Shown in pieces: positions 23,347 through 31,888 of a DNA stretch of 64,000 nucleotides. Position 1 is the stretch's first letter. Every line of letters begins with the position of its first letter. The stretch comes from JASLEW01 sp035544875 (GTDB taxonomy: Bacteria; Acidobacteriota; Thermoanaerobaculia; Multivoradales; UBA5704). The notes below the pieces were generated by a model that saw only the letters and a program-made list of their open reading frames with translations, did not search any database and was not told the origin of the DNA. The translations under genes were made by a program, and so were the position numbers. The stretch is taken from the NCBI GenBank assembly GCA_035544875.1, contig DASZZP010000062.1, forward strand, positions 124,001 through 188,000, in the 5' to 3' direction.

Positions 23347-23856
23347 TCAGTAACCAAAGGGGAAGGCGTCGCGGATCAAGGTGTAGATCCAGGCCCCGTC
23401 ACGACGGTCCAGGGCCAACACGTCGAAGCGGCTGGGAGTCAGGTGCAGGCCGCGGCGGGCGAGGTACAGGGCGGCCGCGCGGCACAGACGGCGCTGCTTG
23501 ACGGCGCCCACGGCGGCGGCGGCGGTGCCGAAAGCATCGCTGCCGCGCGCCTTGATCTCGACGAAGCAGAGGGTGGCGCCGTCGCGCGCCACCAGGTCGA
23601 TCTCGCCGGCTCGCGTACGGACGTTACGCTCGACGACCTGGTAGCCCTGCGACTCGAGCCAGCGCACCCCTGCTTCTTCCGCGGCCCGGCCGCGCGCTCG
23701 GTTGCTCCGCGGCCGGCTTCCGATGCCTCCCGCGCCGCCGGGGTGGTCGGCGCCGCCAGGACCTCGGGCGGCGACGCCGGGGCGGCCGAGGCCGGAGCCG
23801 CCTGGAGGGCCGGGGCCACCTGGACGGCCGGGGCGGCCCGCCGGCCCCTCGCTCAT
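23347..23856 (-). CDS. yraN: YraN/UPF0102 family endonuclease-fold protein
   Basis: A 169-residue protein. The conserved domain begins near residue 53 (Arg-Gly-Arg-Ala-Ala-Glu-Glu-Ala-Gly). It carries Arg-Asn-Val-Arg-Thr-Arg-Ala-Gly-Glu-Ile-Asp-Leu-Val-Ala-Arg-Asp and Leu-Cys-Phe-Val-Glu-Ile-Lys-Ala-Arg, the PD-(D/E)XK-like active-site set of the family. The first 50 residues are Gly/Pro-rich low complexity unusual for YraN; a later internal start could be the true one. The ATG overlaps the cysS stop (ATGA). YraN function is not firmly known; a nuclease role is inferred from the fold. Confidence 0.87.
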   Translation of the reverse strand: MSEGPAGRPGRPGGPGPPGGSGLGRPGVAARGPGGADHPGGAGGIGSRPRSNRARGRAAEEAGVRWLESQGYQVVERNVRTRAGEIDLVARDGATLCFVEIKARGSDAFGTAAAAVGAVKQRRLCRAAALYLARRGLHLTPSRFDVLALDRRDGAWIYTLIRDAFPFGY

Positions 23857-25370
23857 CGCCGCTTCCAGCGGGCGCCCTGCGGCGTGTCCTCGACCACGAC
23901 CCCGCGCTCGGCCAGGGCGACGCGCAGCCGATCGGCGGCCGCGAAGTCGCGGCGCTTTCGCGCCTCGTCGCGCTCGCGCACCAGCTTCGCGATCTCTTCG
24001 TCATCGCGGCCAAACCTCTCGCCCTCGCCCGCTCCATTCTGCTGCCCGCCCTCGACGGTCAGCCTGGCCGACGACGCCGTGGCCTCCACGTTCGCGGTCC
24101 CGGAAAGCCCGATCTCCTGCCACGCCTCTCGGTCGAGCACTCCCAGAACCTGATCGACGGCGCCGAGCGCCGCCTCGACCCCCTCCTTGTCGCCGCGTCC
24201 CAGGCCGCCGGCCTCGATCGCCACGTTGACCTCCTTGACGAAGGCAAAGAGCGCGGCCAAGGCCGCCGAGACGTTGAGATCGTCGGCCAGGGCTGCCGCG
24301 AACTCGCGCTCCAGCGCGGCCGCCGCGCCGCGCAGGCGCGGCCCGGCCTCCTCCCGCTCCGCGCCATGGCGCAGGCGGAAGCGCATCTCGTCGAGGCGTT
24401 TGAGCGCGCCGGCGGCGCCCGCCAGAGATTCGAAGGTGAAGTTGAGCTTCTGCCGGTAGTGGACCGACAAGAAGAGGTAGCGCAGCGCCCGCGGCGCGGC
24501 GCCGCGCGCCAACAAGTCCTTCAAGGTGTACTGGTTGCCGAGCGACTTCGACATCTTCTGGCCGTCGACGACCAGGTGCTCGGAATGCAGCCAGGTGTGG
24601 ACGAACGGCCGGCCGGTCGCCGACTCGCTCTGCGCGATCTCGTTCTCATGGTGCGGGAAGATGAGATCGACCCCGCCGCAGTGGAGATCGAAGCTCTCGC
24701 CCAGGTACTTCATGCTCATCGCGGAGCATTCGATGTGCCAGCCGGGACGCCCCGGCCCCCACGGCGACTCCCACGCCGGCTCACCCGGCTTGGCCGCCTT
24801 CCACAGCACGAAGTCGCGCACGTCTTCCTTGCCGTACTCGTCGCTCGCCACCCGCTCGCCGCGCCTTACCTGGCCGAGGTCGAACTCCGAGAGACGCCCG
24901 TAACCCGGGTCGCGGGCGATGCTGAAGAAAACCGAGCCGTCGCTCACGTAGGCGAAGCCGCGCTCGCACAGGCGGGCGATCAGCGCCAGGATCTCCGCGA
25001 TGTGATCGGTCGCCCGGGGGTAGCGCTCGACGCGCTCGATGTGCAGCGCGTCGAGGTCGGCCAGGAATGAGCGGACGAAGGGCTCGGTGTAGACCGCGAG
25101 CGGTACGCCGGCAGCGTGCGCCCCCTGGATGGTCTTGTCATCCACGTCGGTGATGTTCATCACCTGTTCGACCCGGAAGCCGAGGTGCCGCAGCGACCGC
25201 CGCAGCAGGTCCTGGAACAGAAAGGCGCGCAGATTGCCGATGTGGACGTCGTTGTAGACCGTCGGGCCGCAAGCGTAGATGCCGGCCTTGCCGGCTGCCA
25301 GTGGACGAAATGGCGCCAGCTTCCTTCCCAGGGTGTTGAACAGCACGAGCGCGGGCGGCTTTTCCATCAT
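23853..25370 (-). CDS. cysS: Cysteinyl-tRNA synthetase
   Basis: About 505 residues from the first of two adjacent ATGs; the longer upstream frame lacks protein character. It attaches Cys to tRNA-Cys in the cytoplasm. Zinc ligand Cys34 is in Tyr-Ala-Cys-Gly-Pro-Thr-Val-Tyr, the HIGH motif appears as His-Ile-Gly-Asn (43-46), and Lys-Met-Ser-Lys-Ser lies near 272. The DALR-type anticodon-binding helices follow, and the protein ends in a charged helix. Length matches the family. It lies about 1.5 kb upstream, in the direction of transcription, of the tRNA it charges, with yraN overlapping its end. Confidence 0.97.
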   Translation of the reverse strand: MMEKPPALVLFNTLGRKLAPFRPLAAGKAGIYACGPTVYNDVHIGNLRAFLFQDLLRRSLRHLGFRVEQVMNITDVDDKTIQGAHAAGVPLAVYTEPFVRSFLADLDALHIERVERYPRATDHIAEILALIARLCERGFAYVSDGSVFFSIARDPGYGRLSEFDLGQVRRGERVASDEYGKEDVRDFVLWKAAKPGEPAWESPWGPGRPGWHIECSAMSMKYLGESFDLHCGGVDLIFPHHENEIAQSESATGRPFVHTWLHSEHLVVDGQKMSKSLGNQYTLKDLLARGAAPRALRYLFLSVHYRQKLNFTFESLAGAAGALKRLDEMRFRLRHGAEREEAGPRLRGAAAALEREFAAALADDLNVSAALAALFAFVKEVNVAIEAGGLGRGDKEGVEAALGAVDQVLGVLDREAWQEIGLSGTANVEATASSARLTVEGGQQNGAGEGERFGRDDEEIAKLVRERDEARKRRDFAAADRLRVALAERGVVVEDTPQGARWKRR

Positions 25371-25466
25371 GGGCAGTGTTTCATGCTGGTAAGGATTGGT
25401 GGACGCGGCCGGTGAACCGCAGCCAGCGGCGCATGGCACGGGCGGGGGGCGGGGCGGCCGCGCCGG

Positions 25467-26081
25467 TCAGTGGACGATCGTCACCTGCACGGAGCCCGCC
25501 GTCCAGGCGGCGCTTCCGATCGGAGCGCCGCTGCTGTCGCCGGCGACATTGCGTGCGAAGGCGAACTGACCGCTGCCGCTCGCCACGCCGGTGAAGCGCA
25601 GGGTCAGCAGCACTCCTGAGCCGCTGGTGCCGGCGACCACGCCGAGCCGGCTCAAGCCCACGATCAGGTTTCCCGGCGGCGCCTCGGCCACCTGCAGCGA
25701 GGTCGCGACCGTGCCTCCGGCATTGAGCAGGCTCCCCTCGCTGCCGCCGGCAAAGTGCAGCACCGCGGTCGGATAGCTCAGGTTGAAGGCGATGCCATAG
25801 AGGTCGCTCAACCCGTTGGCGCGCACTTCGAGCACCAGCGTCGTCGGGTCGCTCGAGCTCCCCGCCGCCAGCGAGATCCCGGCGGCGCCCCCGGTCGCCG
25901 GCGTGAAGACGATCGACGACGGCGGTGGCGGCGGCCCGGTCGGGCTGCCGCCGCCACCCCCGCCGCACGCCGCGAGCAGGGCGAGCAGCATCCCGCACGC
26001 GAGCGCCCTGGCGATATTCGGCGCCAGCGGCGCCATCGGCGCCATCGGCGCACGCGGCGCAAGCGGCGTCGGCCGGCTCAC
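25467..26081 (-). CDS. Lipoprotein with a cohesin-like domain
   Basis: A 204-residue protein from a GTG overlapping the def stop (GTGA). A short Pro/Ala repeat precedes a hydrophobic segment ending in Leu-Ala-Ala-Cys, a lipobox for lipid anchoring. A Gly/Pro linker follows, then a beta-sandwich of about 140 residues with Asp-Leu-Tyr-Gly-Ile-Ala-Phe-Asn-Leu-Ser-Tyr and Leu-Leu-Thr-Leu-Arg-Phe-Thr-Gly-Val, the alternating pattern of type I/II cohesin-related domains. No dockerin protein is seen in the window, so a scaffolding role is open; it may simply be a surface adhesion module. Confidence 0.72.
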   Translation of the reverse strand: MSRPTPLAPRAPMAPMAPLAPNIARALACGMLLALLAACGGGGGGSPTGPPPPPSSIVFTPATGGAAGISLAAGSSSDPTTLVLEVRANGLSDLYGIAFNLSYPTAVLHFAGGSEGSLLNAGGTVATSLQVAEAPPGNLIVGLSRLGVVAGTSGSGVLLTLRFTGVASGSGQFAFARNVAGDSSGAPIGSAAWTAGSVQVTIVH

Positions 26082-26599
26082 GCGTGGACCTCCTCGCGCT
26101 CGGCGGCGAGCTTGCGCAGCTGGCGGCGCACCCGCTCGCGGCGCAGGCCGCGCAGATGGTCGACGAACAGGATTCCCTGCAGGTGGTCGATCTCGTGGCA
26201 GAGCGCACGCGCCAGCCACCCATCACCGGTGAGCTCGAAGGGCTCGCCGGCGAGGCTCAGCCCTCGCACGGTGACCTTTGCCGGACGATCGACCTTGTCG
26301 GTGATGCCGGGCAAAGACAGGCAGCCTTCGACGTCACTCTCCAGACCCTCGCTGCGCACCACCTCGGGATTGACCAGCACGCGCAGCTGTGCGGGATCCT
26401 CGCCCACCGACAGGTCGACGACGGCGAGGCACTCTTCCGCTCCGACTTGCGGCGCGGCCAGCCCGATGCCCGGCGCCGCGTGCATGGTTTCCGCCATGTT
26501 GGCCGCCAGGCGGGCCAGCCGCGGCCCGAATTCGGTCACCGGGCGGCACTTCAATCGCAAGACCGGGTCGGGATAGATGCGGATTGGAAGGATCGCCAT
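26078..26599 (-). CDS. def: Peptide deformylase
   Basis: A 173-residue protein removing the N-formyl group from new polypeptides. All three family motifs are present: Gly-Ile-Gly-Leu-Ala-Ala-Pro-Gln (44-51), Glu-Gly-Cys-Leu-Ser-Leu-Pro with metal ligand Cys93, and His-Glu-Ile-Asp-His with His135, catalytic Glu136 and His139. The ATG overlaps the stop of the upstream TPR/cNMP gene (ATGA) and the stop overlaps the lipoprotein start, so three genes form a tightly coupled operon. No methionyl-tRNA formyltransferase is nearby, unlike the common def-fmt pair. Confidence 0.97.
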   Translation of the reverse strand: MAILPIRIYPDPVLRLKCRPVTEFGPRLARLAANMAETMHAAPGIGLAAPQVGAEECLAVVDLSVGEDPAQLRVLVNPEVVRSEGLESDVEGCLSLPGITDKVDRPAKVTVRGLSLAGEPFELTGDGWLARALCHEIDHLQGILFVDHLRGLRRERVRRQLRKLAAEREEVHA

Positions 26600-27474
26600 C
26601 AGGAGCCGCCTCGCAGGCTCTGGACGGTCGAGGCGACGGCACGGTCGTTGCGCTGCTCGCGCAGCATCTCGATGAAGACACGCGGGTCCGGATTGCCGAT
26701 CAGGCATTTCTCGAGCCCTTCCCGGTTCAGCTTGAGCGCGATGACCGCCTCGCGCACATGATAGGTGGCGGGCCAGGGTGTGCGCTCGAGCAACGCTCCC
26801 TCGCCGATGATGTCGCCGCCGGTGAAGCTGCGCAGCAGGTCGCGCTCGTCTCTGCCCTCCCCGGACATGGCATCGACCACGCCGCGCACCAGGAGCAGCA
26901 GGTACTGCTCGAGACTCCCCTCCTCGACCACCACCGCCGACTCCTGGAAATGGACTAGCTCCATGGCCGAGAAGAGCCGCCGCAGCTGCTCGCCGGGCAG
27001 GTTGCGGACGAGCGCGCTCGAAGCGAGGTGGTGCCACAGGCGCTGCAGCTCGAGAGCCGAAGTACCGTCGTGCTCGCCGCCCGCCTGGCGCAATCCCTCG
27101 ATGGCCTGGGAGCGTACGTGCTCCATGCTCTTCTCGTTCTGCAAATCCTCGAGCTTCATGCCCAGCGAGGTGTCGCCGGGAGCCAGCTTGATCGCCTTCG
27201 AGAGCAGCGCGATTCCCTTGTCGTAGAAGCCATCCTGCGCATACTCGTCGGCGACGAATGAGTACTCGATCACCGCCCGCGCGATCTGCCGCAGCTCGGT
27301 GTAGACCTCGGCCAGCTTGAGGTGGGAGTGCAGGTCCTGCGGGTTGTCCTTGAGCTTCGTGACCAGCCGTTCCGCCGCTTCGTCATAGCGTTCCAGCACG
27401 ATCAGGTCGTCGATCGTGTACTCGTGTGGGCCGGTCTTGCCGCGCACCCCCTGGAACCAGCTCTTCAGCGCCAC
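26599..27474 (-). CDS. TPR and cyclic-nucleotide-binding-domain protein
   Basis: About 291 residues from a GTG at 27474, with GGAGG nine bases upstream; the longer frame is Arg-rich and not protein-like. Residues 25-115 form TPR-like helices (Arg-Tyr-Asp-Glu-Ala-Ala-Glu-Arg-Leu, Leu-Lys-Leu-Ala-Glu-Val-Tyr-Thr-Glu-Leu). Residues about 160-280 form a cNMP-binding/Crp-like barrel with Gly-Asp-Ile-Ile-Gly-Glu-Gly-Ala-Leu, the phosphate-binding cassette region. No DNA-binding or kinase domain follows. A cytoplasmic scaffold role is plausible; ligand binding is not certain because the usual Arg-Ser/Thr-Ala of the cassette is not clear. Confidence 0.78.
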   Translation of the reverse strand: MALKSWFQGVRGKTGPHEYTIDDLIVLERYDEAAERLVTKLKDNPQDLHSHLKLAEVYTELRQIARAVIEYSFVADEYAQDGFYDKGIALLSKAIKLAPGDTSLGMKLEDLQNEKSMEHVRSQAIEGLRQAGGEHDGTSALELQRLWHHLASSALVRNLPGEQLRRLFSAMELVHFQESAVVVEEGSLEQYLLLLVRGVVDAMSGEGRDERDLLRSFTGGDIIGEGALLERTPWPATYHVREAVIALKLNREGLEKCLIGNPDPRVFIEMLREQRNDRAVASTVQSLRGGS

Positions 27475-27728
27475 CGCGGGTCGCCTCCCCCCTGGAACCC
27501 GAGCCCGCCGAACCGGCGACCGGCAACCGCGTCGCCTGGGCGTGCCGGGCCGCTGCCGTTCCATCGCCGCTGCGCCCTGGCGGGGACGCCGGTGACGCCT
27601 CGGGTGGACGGCTTTGTGCCCGCTCGGGCGCCTGCATTATAGCGAGATCCGGCCTGGAATGAGTCGGTTGCGCCCTGGCTGCCCCTGGGCGGTCCCGCGC
27701 TCGGGGCCTGGCCCGGAAGTTGCGACTG

Positions 27729-27756
27729 TTGAGATTGACTGCGATTGTCGTAGATC
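27729..27756 (+). promoter_or_regulatory. Possible promoter of the FecR/DUF6600 gene
   Basis: TTGAGA at 27729-27734 and TAGATC at 27751-27756 are separated by 16 bases, about 40 bases before the ATG at 27796. The match to a sigma70-type consensus is modest. AGGAG lies nine bases before the ATG. Confidence 0.3.
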
Positions 27757-27795
27757 GGATACGAGAGTAAGGTTCAACCCCAGGAGAACACCAAG

Positions 27796-30132
27796 ATGTC
27801 TACCCCAAGGAACCCTTCCAGAACCGCCCTTCGCAAGGGGCTCGGTCTCGGCCTCTTGCTCAGCCTGGCCGCGGCCCTCCCGGCGCTGGCCCAGGATGCC
27901 CGGGATGCCCAGGCAGCTGGAGGATGGGGGGGCACCGACACCGCCCCTGCCGACACCAGCTACGGCTATCTGCGGCTCGTGGAGGGTTCAGCCACCCTCA
28001 CCCAGGGAAGGTCCGGCAACCGCTCCGCGGCTGAGATCAATATGCCCGTCCTCTCCGGCGACCGTCTCGAGGTCGCGTCGCGAGGCCGCGCCGAGATCGT
28101 GCTCGCCGACCACAACATCGTCCGCCTCGACGGCGGCAGCGTGCTGCTGTTCGACAAGCTCGCCGCCTCGGCCGACCGCAACGACCCGTCCACCGTGCTG
28201 CGGCTCGACGAAGGCAACATCGAGCTCGTGGTCACCCAGAACTCAGTCGGCAAGGAGCTGCCGACCGTCGTGACGCCCAACGCCAGCGTCTACATCCAGG
28301 CCTACGGCACCTACCGCATCACCTCGGACCGCGGCGACTGGTCGCAGGTCTTGGTGCGGCGCGGCACCGCCCAGGTGGTCGCCGACAGCGGCGAGCAGGC
28401 GGTGCGGGCCGGCGAGGAAGCTGTCGTCGACGGCGAGTCCCGCTCCGGCGGCACCGGCGGCGTCGAGGTGCGGGCCGCCGGCGCCTTCGACTCGCTCGAG
28501 AGCTGGGGACGCGGGCTCGACGACGAGACGCGCGTCGCCGATGACCGCTACGTCGACGCGAGCCTGCGTTACCAGGCGGCGCCGCTCGAGCGCTACGGTC
28601 ACTGGATCGATGTCGACAATCAGCAGTACTGGCAGCCCAACAACGTCGACGAGGGCTGGCATCCCTTCTGGGAAGGGCGCTGGGACTACACCCCGTCCGG
28701 CCAGAACTGGGTCTCGTACGAACCCTGGGGCTGGGTGCCTTACCACTACGGCAGCTGGGACTATCTGCCCTCCCACGGTTGGGCCTGGCAGCCTGGCTAT
28801 GCCTTTTCGCCGGCGTGGGTCTACTGGTACTGGGGGCCGACCTATGTCGGCTGGTGCCCGATCGGCTTCTACTCCCACTTCTATCGCCCGTTCTTCGGCG
28901 ACCCGATCTTCCGCCACGGCATCTACGGCTGGGCGGGCGGCGGCTTCGGCATCTCTGCCTTCGCGCGCTGGAACTTCATCGCGGCGGGCGACTTCGGCCG
29001 GCGAGACTTCTTCCACCGTCCGGTGCCGGTGAGCCGGCTCGAAGGGCTGCCGCGCGGCATCATCACCACCGACACGCGGGCCATCACCCCGGCGGTGCTG
29101 CGCAATCCGGGGCGCGTCGTGACGATGCTCGCCACCAACCCCTCGGTCGCCCGGGTGCCGGGCGCGGTCGGCGGCAAGCTGCCCGACGTCTCTGCTTTCG
29201 TGGCTCGTCAGCCCCACCTGGAGCCTGGCGTGGCCCGCGCCGTGGTCGCCGATGGGCCGCGGCAGTCTGGCGCCCGGGTCGCTGGCTCGCCGTTGCAGCC
29301 CAGCACCCTGGGCGGCGGCGCGCGCGCCTTCTCGACCGGCAACAACCGCGCTTTCGGCTCTCCCGGCAGCTCGCCTTCCACCGCGCGGTCGTTCCGGCCC
29401 CAGCCGGCGATGCCAAGCCGCAGCGCTGGCGGGCAGGCGCCGCGCGCGATCCCTCCGCAGCCGCAGCAGCGGAGCCGTCAGCAGCAGCCGGCTCCGGCCA
29501 GGCCGCCGAGCAACCTGAGCAGCGGCTGGAGCAACGGCCTCGGCGCGGCCGGTTCCAACCAGGGCAACGCGTCGGCCAACGCGCCGGACACGAGCAGCTA
29601 TCGCTCGCGCTTCCGGGCCGATCATGCCGGCGGCAGCTCCAGCCAGCCCAGCGCGAGCTCCCGCTTCACGCCACCCGACCGCCTGAGCGGCCAGGCAGGG
29701 CGTGCGCCGTTCATGCCCGGTTCGCCGAACGACCGGGTCTGGACCTCACCGAGCACGCGCCAGCAGCCGGCGCCCGGCTATCGCTCCTCGGCGCCGCCCG
29801 CGACGACCTACCGCTCCTCGCCCCCCGGCTCGCAGTACTCGGCTCCCAGCCAGCGGTACTCGCCGCCTAGGCAGCAGTACTCGCCGCCGAGCCAACAGTA
29901 CTCGGCTCCCAGCCAGCGGTACTCGACACCGAGCCAGCGCTACTCGACTCCTGGCTCGGGCTACTCGGCGCCTGCGCCACGCTCCTCCGCCCCGAGCTAC
30001 CACTACTCCGCGCCGCCGGCGCCGCACTACCAGTCGTCCCGGCCTCCGTCCTCCAGCTCCTCGAACCGCTCGTCGGCGCGCGGGAGCGGTGGCGGCAGCA
30101 GCAACGATCGTCATCGGCCTCCCCACGGATAG
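27796..30132 (+). CDS. Exported FecR-domain / DUF6600 protein with Tyr-Ser-Pro repeat tail
   Basis: A 778-residue exported protein with a signal peptide ending near residue 32 (Ala-Leu-Ala-Gln). Residues about 55-230 resemble the FecR periplasmic domain: Ala-Glu-Ile-Val-Leu-Ala-Asp-His-Asn-Ile-Val-Arg-Leu-Asp and Gly-Glu-Glu-Ala-Val-Val-Asp-Gly. Residues about 265-375 are Trp/Tyr-rich with Trp-Val-Ser-Tyr-Glu-Pro-Trp-Gly-Trp-Val-Pro-Tyr-His-Tyr-Gly, typical of DUF6600. The rest is Ser/Pro/Gln low complexity ending in Gln-Tyr-Ser-x-Pro repeats. No sigma factor or FecA-type receptor is adjacent, so this is not a standard iron-signalling FecR; it is probably a cell-envelope structural or sensing protein. 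Confidence 0.8.
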   Translation: MSTPRNPSRTALRKGLGLGLLLSLAAALPALAQDARDAQAAGGWGGTDTAPADTSYGYLRLVEGSATLTQGRSGNRSAAEINMPVLSGDRLEVASRGRAEIVLADHNIVRLDGGSVLLFDKLAASADRNDPSTVLRLDEGNIELVVTQNSVGKELPTVVTPNASVYIQAYGTYRITSDRGDWSQVLVRRGTAQVVADSGEQAVRAGEEAVVDGESRSGGTGGVEVRAAGAFDSLESWGRGLDDETRVADDRYVDASLRYQAAPLERYGHWIDVDNQQYWQPNNVDEGWHPFWEGRWDYTPSGQNWVSYEPWGWVPYHYGSWDYLPSHGWAWQPGYAFSPAWVYWYWGPTYVGWCPIGFYSHFYRPFFGDPIFRHGIYGWAGGGFGISAFARWNFIAAGDFGRRDFFHRPVPVSRLEGLPRGIITTDTRAITPAVLRNPGRVVTMLATNPSVARVPGAVGGKLPDVSAFVARQPHLEPGVARAVVADGPRQSGARVAGSPLQPSTLGGGARAFSTGNNRAFGSPGSSPSTARSFRPQPAMPSRSAGGQAPRAIPPQPQQRSRQQQPAPARPPSNLSSGWSNGLGAAGSNQGNASANAPDTSSYRSRFRADHAGGSSSQPSASSRFTPPDRLSGQAGRAPFMPGSPNDRVWTSPSTRQQPAPGYRSSAPPATTYRSSPPGSQYSAPSQRYSPPRQQYSPPSQQYSAPSQRYSTPSQRYSTPGSGYSAPAPRSSAPSYHYSAPPAPHYQSSRPPSSSSSNRSSARGSGGGSSNDRHRPPHG
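29834..30030 (+). repeat. In-frame Tyr-Ser-x-Pro repeat array
   Basis: About ten units of roughly seven codons (Gln-Gln/Arg-Tyr-Ser-x-Pro-Ser) lie near the end of the FecR/DUF6600 gene. The DNA repeats CAGCGGTACTCG- and CAGTACTCG-like blocks, so the array can expand or contract by slippage while keeping the frame. Confidence 0.75.
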
Positions 30133-30376
30133 CCGCAGGATGGTGGTGCTGGCGGAAGTGGTCGGTGCTTGACCGCGACCACCACCGCCAGTACCGCTGC
30201 TCGATTCCGCCGCGAGCCTTTCATCCATCCCGTCGCGTCACCCTCGCCGGCGGGTACCCTGCCCCGCTCCCGCCGCCCCTTTTCCCCGCTCGTTCACCCT
30301 CCTACCACTCCGACCCGCGGCACCTCCCGCGCCTCCGGGGAGGCGGGGAGTTTCGGTCTAGAATCGCTTCTCACCC

Positions 30377-30637
30377 ATGCGCTTCAACGCCCTGTTCCGC
30401 GTCTTCTTCATCCTCTACTGCATCGAGGCCGGTTTCTTTCTGCTGCTCGCCCCTTGGAGCCCCGGCTGGGACCGCACCGTGCTGCAGGTCCCGGTGGGCT
30501 TGGTGCGCATCGTATTCCTGCACCCCTTACTGCGCGGCGCGATGAGCGGCTTTGGTCTGGTCCACCTGGTGTGGAGCGCCCACGACCTCGCCCTGCTCAT
30601 CGCGCGCTGGCGGCCGCGCAATCAGGCCGGCCTTTGA
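30377..30637 (+). CDS. Small two-helix membrane protein, unknown
   Basis: An 86-residue protein not recognised. It has two hydrophobic stretches, about 8-26 and 40-78 (possibly two helices), with short charged ends and a Trp-Ser-Pro-Gly-Trp-Asp turn between. Its TGA overlaps the TTG start of the thiE-like gene (TTGA), so the two are coupled. A role in the inner membrane is inferred only from hydrophobicity. Confidence 0.65.
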   Translation: MRFNALFRVFFILYCIEAGFFLLLAPWSPGWDRTVLQVPVGLVRIVFLHPLLRGAMSGFGLVHLVWSAHDLALLIARWRPRNQAGL

Positions 30638-31302
30638 ACGGCGCTCGCCCAGGCCCGGCCCCTCCTCCCTTTCGCCTGCTCGCGATCAGCCAGCTCGCGG
30701 GGCTCGAAGGCAACGCCCCGTCCGAGCACCTTCCCGACTCGCCGGCGAAGGCCTGGCTCGAAGAGCTGGCGCGGGCTGGGATCGATGCGCTGCAGCTGCG
30801 CGAAAAAGAGTTGAGCGACCGCGATCTCTTCGAGCTGGCCTGCCGCGCCCGCGCCAGCTTTCCGGCGCCCGCTCTCCTGCTGGTCAACGGACGCCTCGAC
30901 GTCGCCCTGGCGGCCGGCGCCGACGGCGTGCATCTGCCCGCGGACGGCATCCCCGCCGCCGCGTTGCGGGGGCGCTGCGGCCGGAGTCTGCTCCTCGGCG
31001 TATCCACCCACCGGCTCGACGAGGTGGTGCAGGCGCGCCGCGCCGGCGCTGACTACGTCGTCTTCGGGCCGGTCTACCCAACCCCTGGCAAGGAGCGGTT
31101 CGGCCAGCCGCTCGGAATCGCCGCGCTCCGCCGAGCCGCCGAGGAAGGGATTGCCGTCTACGCCCTGGGAGGCGTTACACTAGACCGGTTCGGCGAGGTG
31201 GCCGCAGCCGGAGCGGCGGGAGTGGCCGGCATCCGGCTGTTCCAGCAGCCCCCGCTCCTGGCCGAGGTGGCGCGCGCCGCGCGGGAGCACTTCGGCCCCT
31301 GA
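30634..31302 (+). CDS. thiE: Thiamine phosphate synthase family protein (ThiE/TenI)
   Basis: A 222-residue TIM-barrel protein from a TTG overlapping the previous stop. ThiE joins the pyrimidine and thiazole phosphates to make thiamine phosphate. Visible motifs are Leu-Gln-Leu-Arg-Glu-Lys-Glu-Leu (pyrophosphate site), Leu-Leu-Val-Asn-Gly-Arg, Asp-Gly-Val-His-Leu-Pro, Gly-Val-Ser-Thr-His, Phe-Gly-Pro-Val-Tyr-Pro-Thr-Pro-Gly-Lys and Ala-Leu-Gly-Gly-Val. ThiE usually has Asn-Asp after the second motif; here it is Asn-Gly-Arg-Leu-Asp, so a TenI-like regulatory or isomerase role is not excluded. No other thi genes are near. Confidence 0.85.
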   Translation: MNGARPGPAPPPFRLLAISQLAGLEGNAPSEHLPDSPAKAWLEELARAGIDALQLREKELSDRDLFELACRARASFPAPALLLVNGRLDVALAAGADGVHLPADGIPAAALRGRCGRSLLLGVSTHRLDEVVQARRAGADYVVFGPVYPTPGKERFGQPLGIAALRRAAEEGIAVYALGGVTLDRFGEVAAAGAAGVAGIRLFQQPPLLAEVARAAREHFGP

Positions 31303-31333
31303 TGCCGCCAGCGCGGGAGAAAGTAGAGTTTTC

Positions 31334-31888
31334 TTGAGCATCCATGACCTGCGCCTCGGCGCCGCCGCTCAGGACGGCAACGCTGCCGGTGCCAAGCCTC
31401 GCTACCTGCTGGTCTCCCTGGCCATCATCGTCCTCGACCAGTGGACGAAGTGGCTGGTCGAGGCGCACCTGCCGCGCCACGTCGCCCAGCCCATCGTGCC
31501 GGGTTTCCTCAACCTCACCCACGTCCGCAACACCGGCGTGGCATTCGGGCTCTTCGCCTCCTCCGGCATGAGCACGAGCTGGCTGCTGACCGCCCTCGGG
31601 CTGGTGGCGCTGGCGGCGGTCTCGATCTACTTTGGCTTCGCCTCGCCCCGTGACCGCGCTCTGCTGGTGGCGCTCGCGCTGGTGGTCGGCGGCGCCATCG
31701 GCAACCTGATCGATCGCGTGGCGAGCGGCGCGGTGACCGACTTCATCGACGTCTACGTCGGCCTGCACCACTGGCCCTCCTTCAACGTGGCGGACGCCGC
31801 GATCTCGATCGGCATCGTGCTGATGGCGGTCGACAGCATCTGGTCGCGCAAGGCCGCCGCCACGACCTCCGAGCCACAGGGGGTGTGA
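31334..31888 (+). CDS. lspA: Lipoprotein signal peptidase (signal peptidase II)
   Basis: A 184-residue, four-helix inner-membrane aspartic protease from a TTG start. It cleaves prolipoproteins after lipidation. Conserved parts are Leu-Asp-Gln-Trp-Thr-Lys (34-39), Asn-Thr-Gly-Val-Ala-Phe-Gly (66-72), Gly-Asn-Leu-Ile-Asp-Arg (123-128), Val-Thr-Asp-Phe with Asp136 and Phe-Asn-Val-Ala-Asp with Asp154, the catalytic pair. It lies 31 bases after thiE and its end overlaps rluD (GTGA). The window encodes at least one lipobox protein (the cohesin lipoprotein) as a likely substrate. Confidence 0.96.
   Translation: MSIHDLRLGAAAQDGNAAGAKPRYLLVSLAIIVLDQWTKWLVEAHLPRHVAQPIVPGFLNLTHVRNTGVAFGLFASSGMSTSWLLTALGLVALAAVSIYFGFASPRDRALLVALALVVGGAIGNLIDRVASGAVTDFIDVYVGLHHWPSFNVADAAISIGIVLMAVDSIWSRKAAATTSEPQGV

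Noticed and set aside
29834..30030. CRISPR array
   Set aside because: The regular repeats are in frame inside the FecR/DUF6600 gene and encode Tyr-Ser-Pro units; there are no unique spacers and no cas genes in the window.
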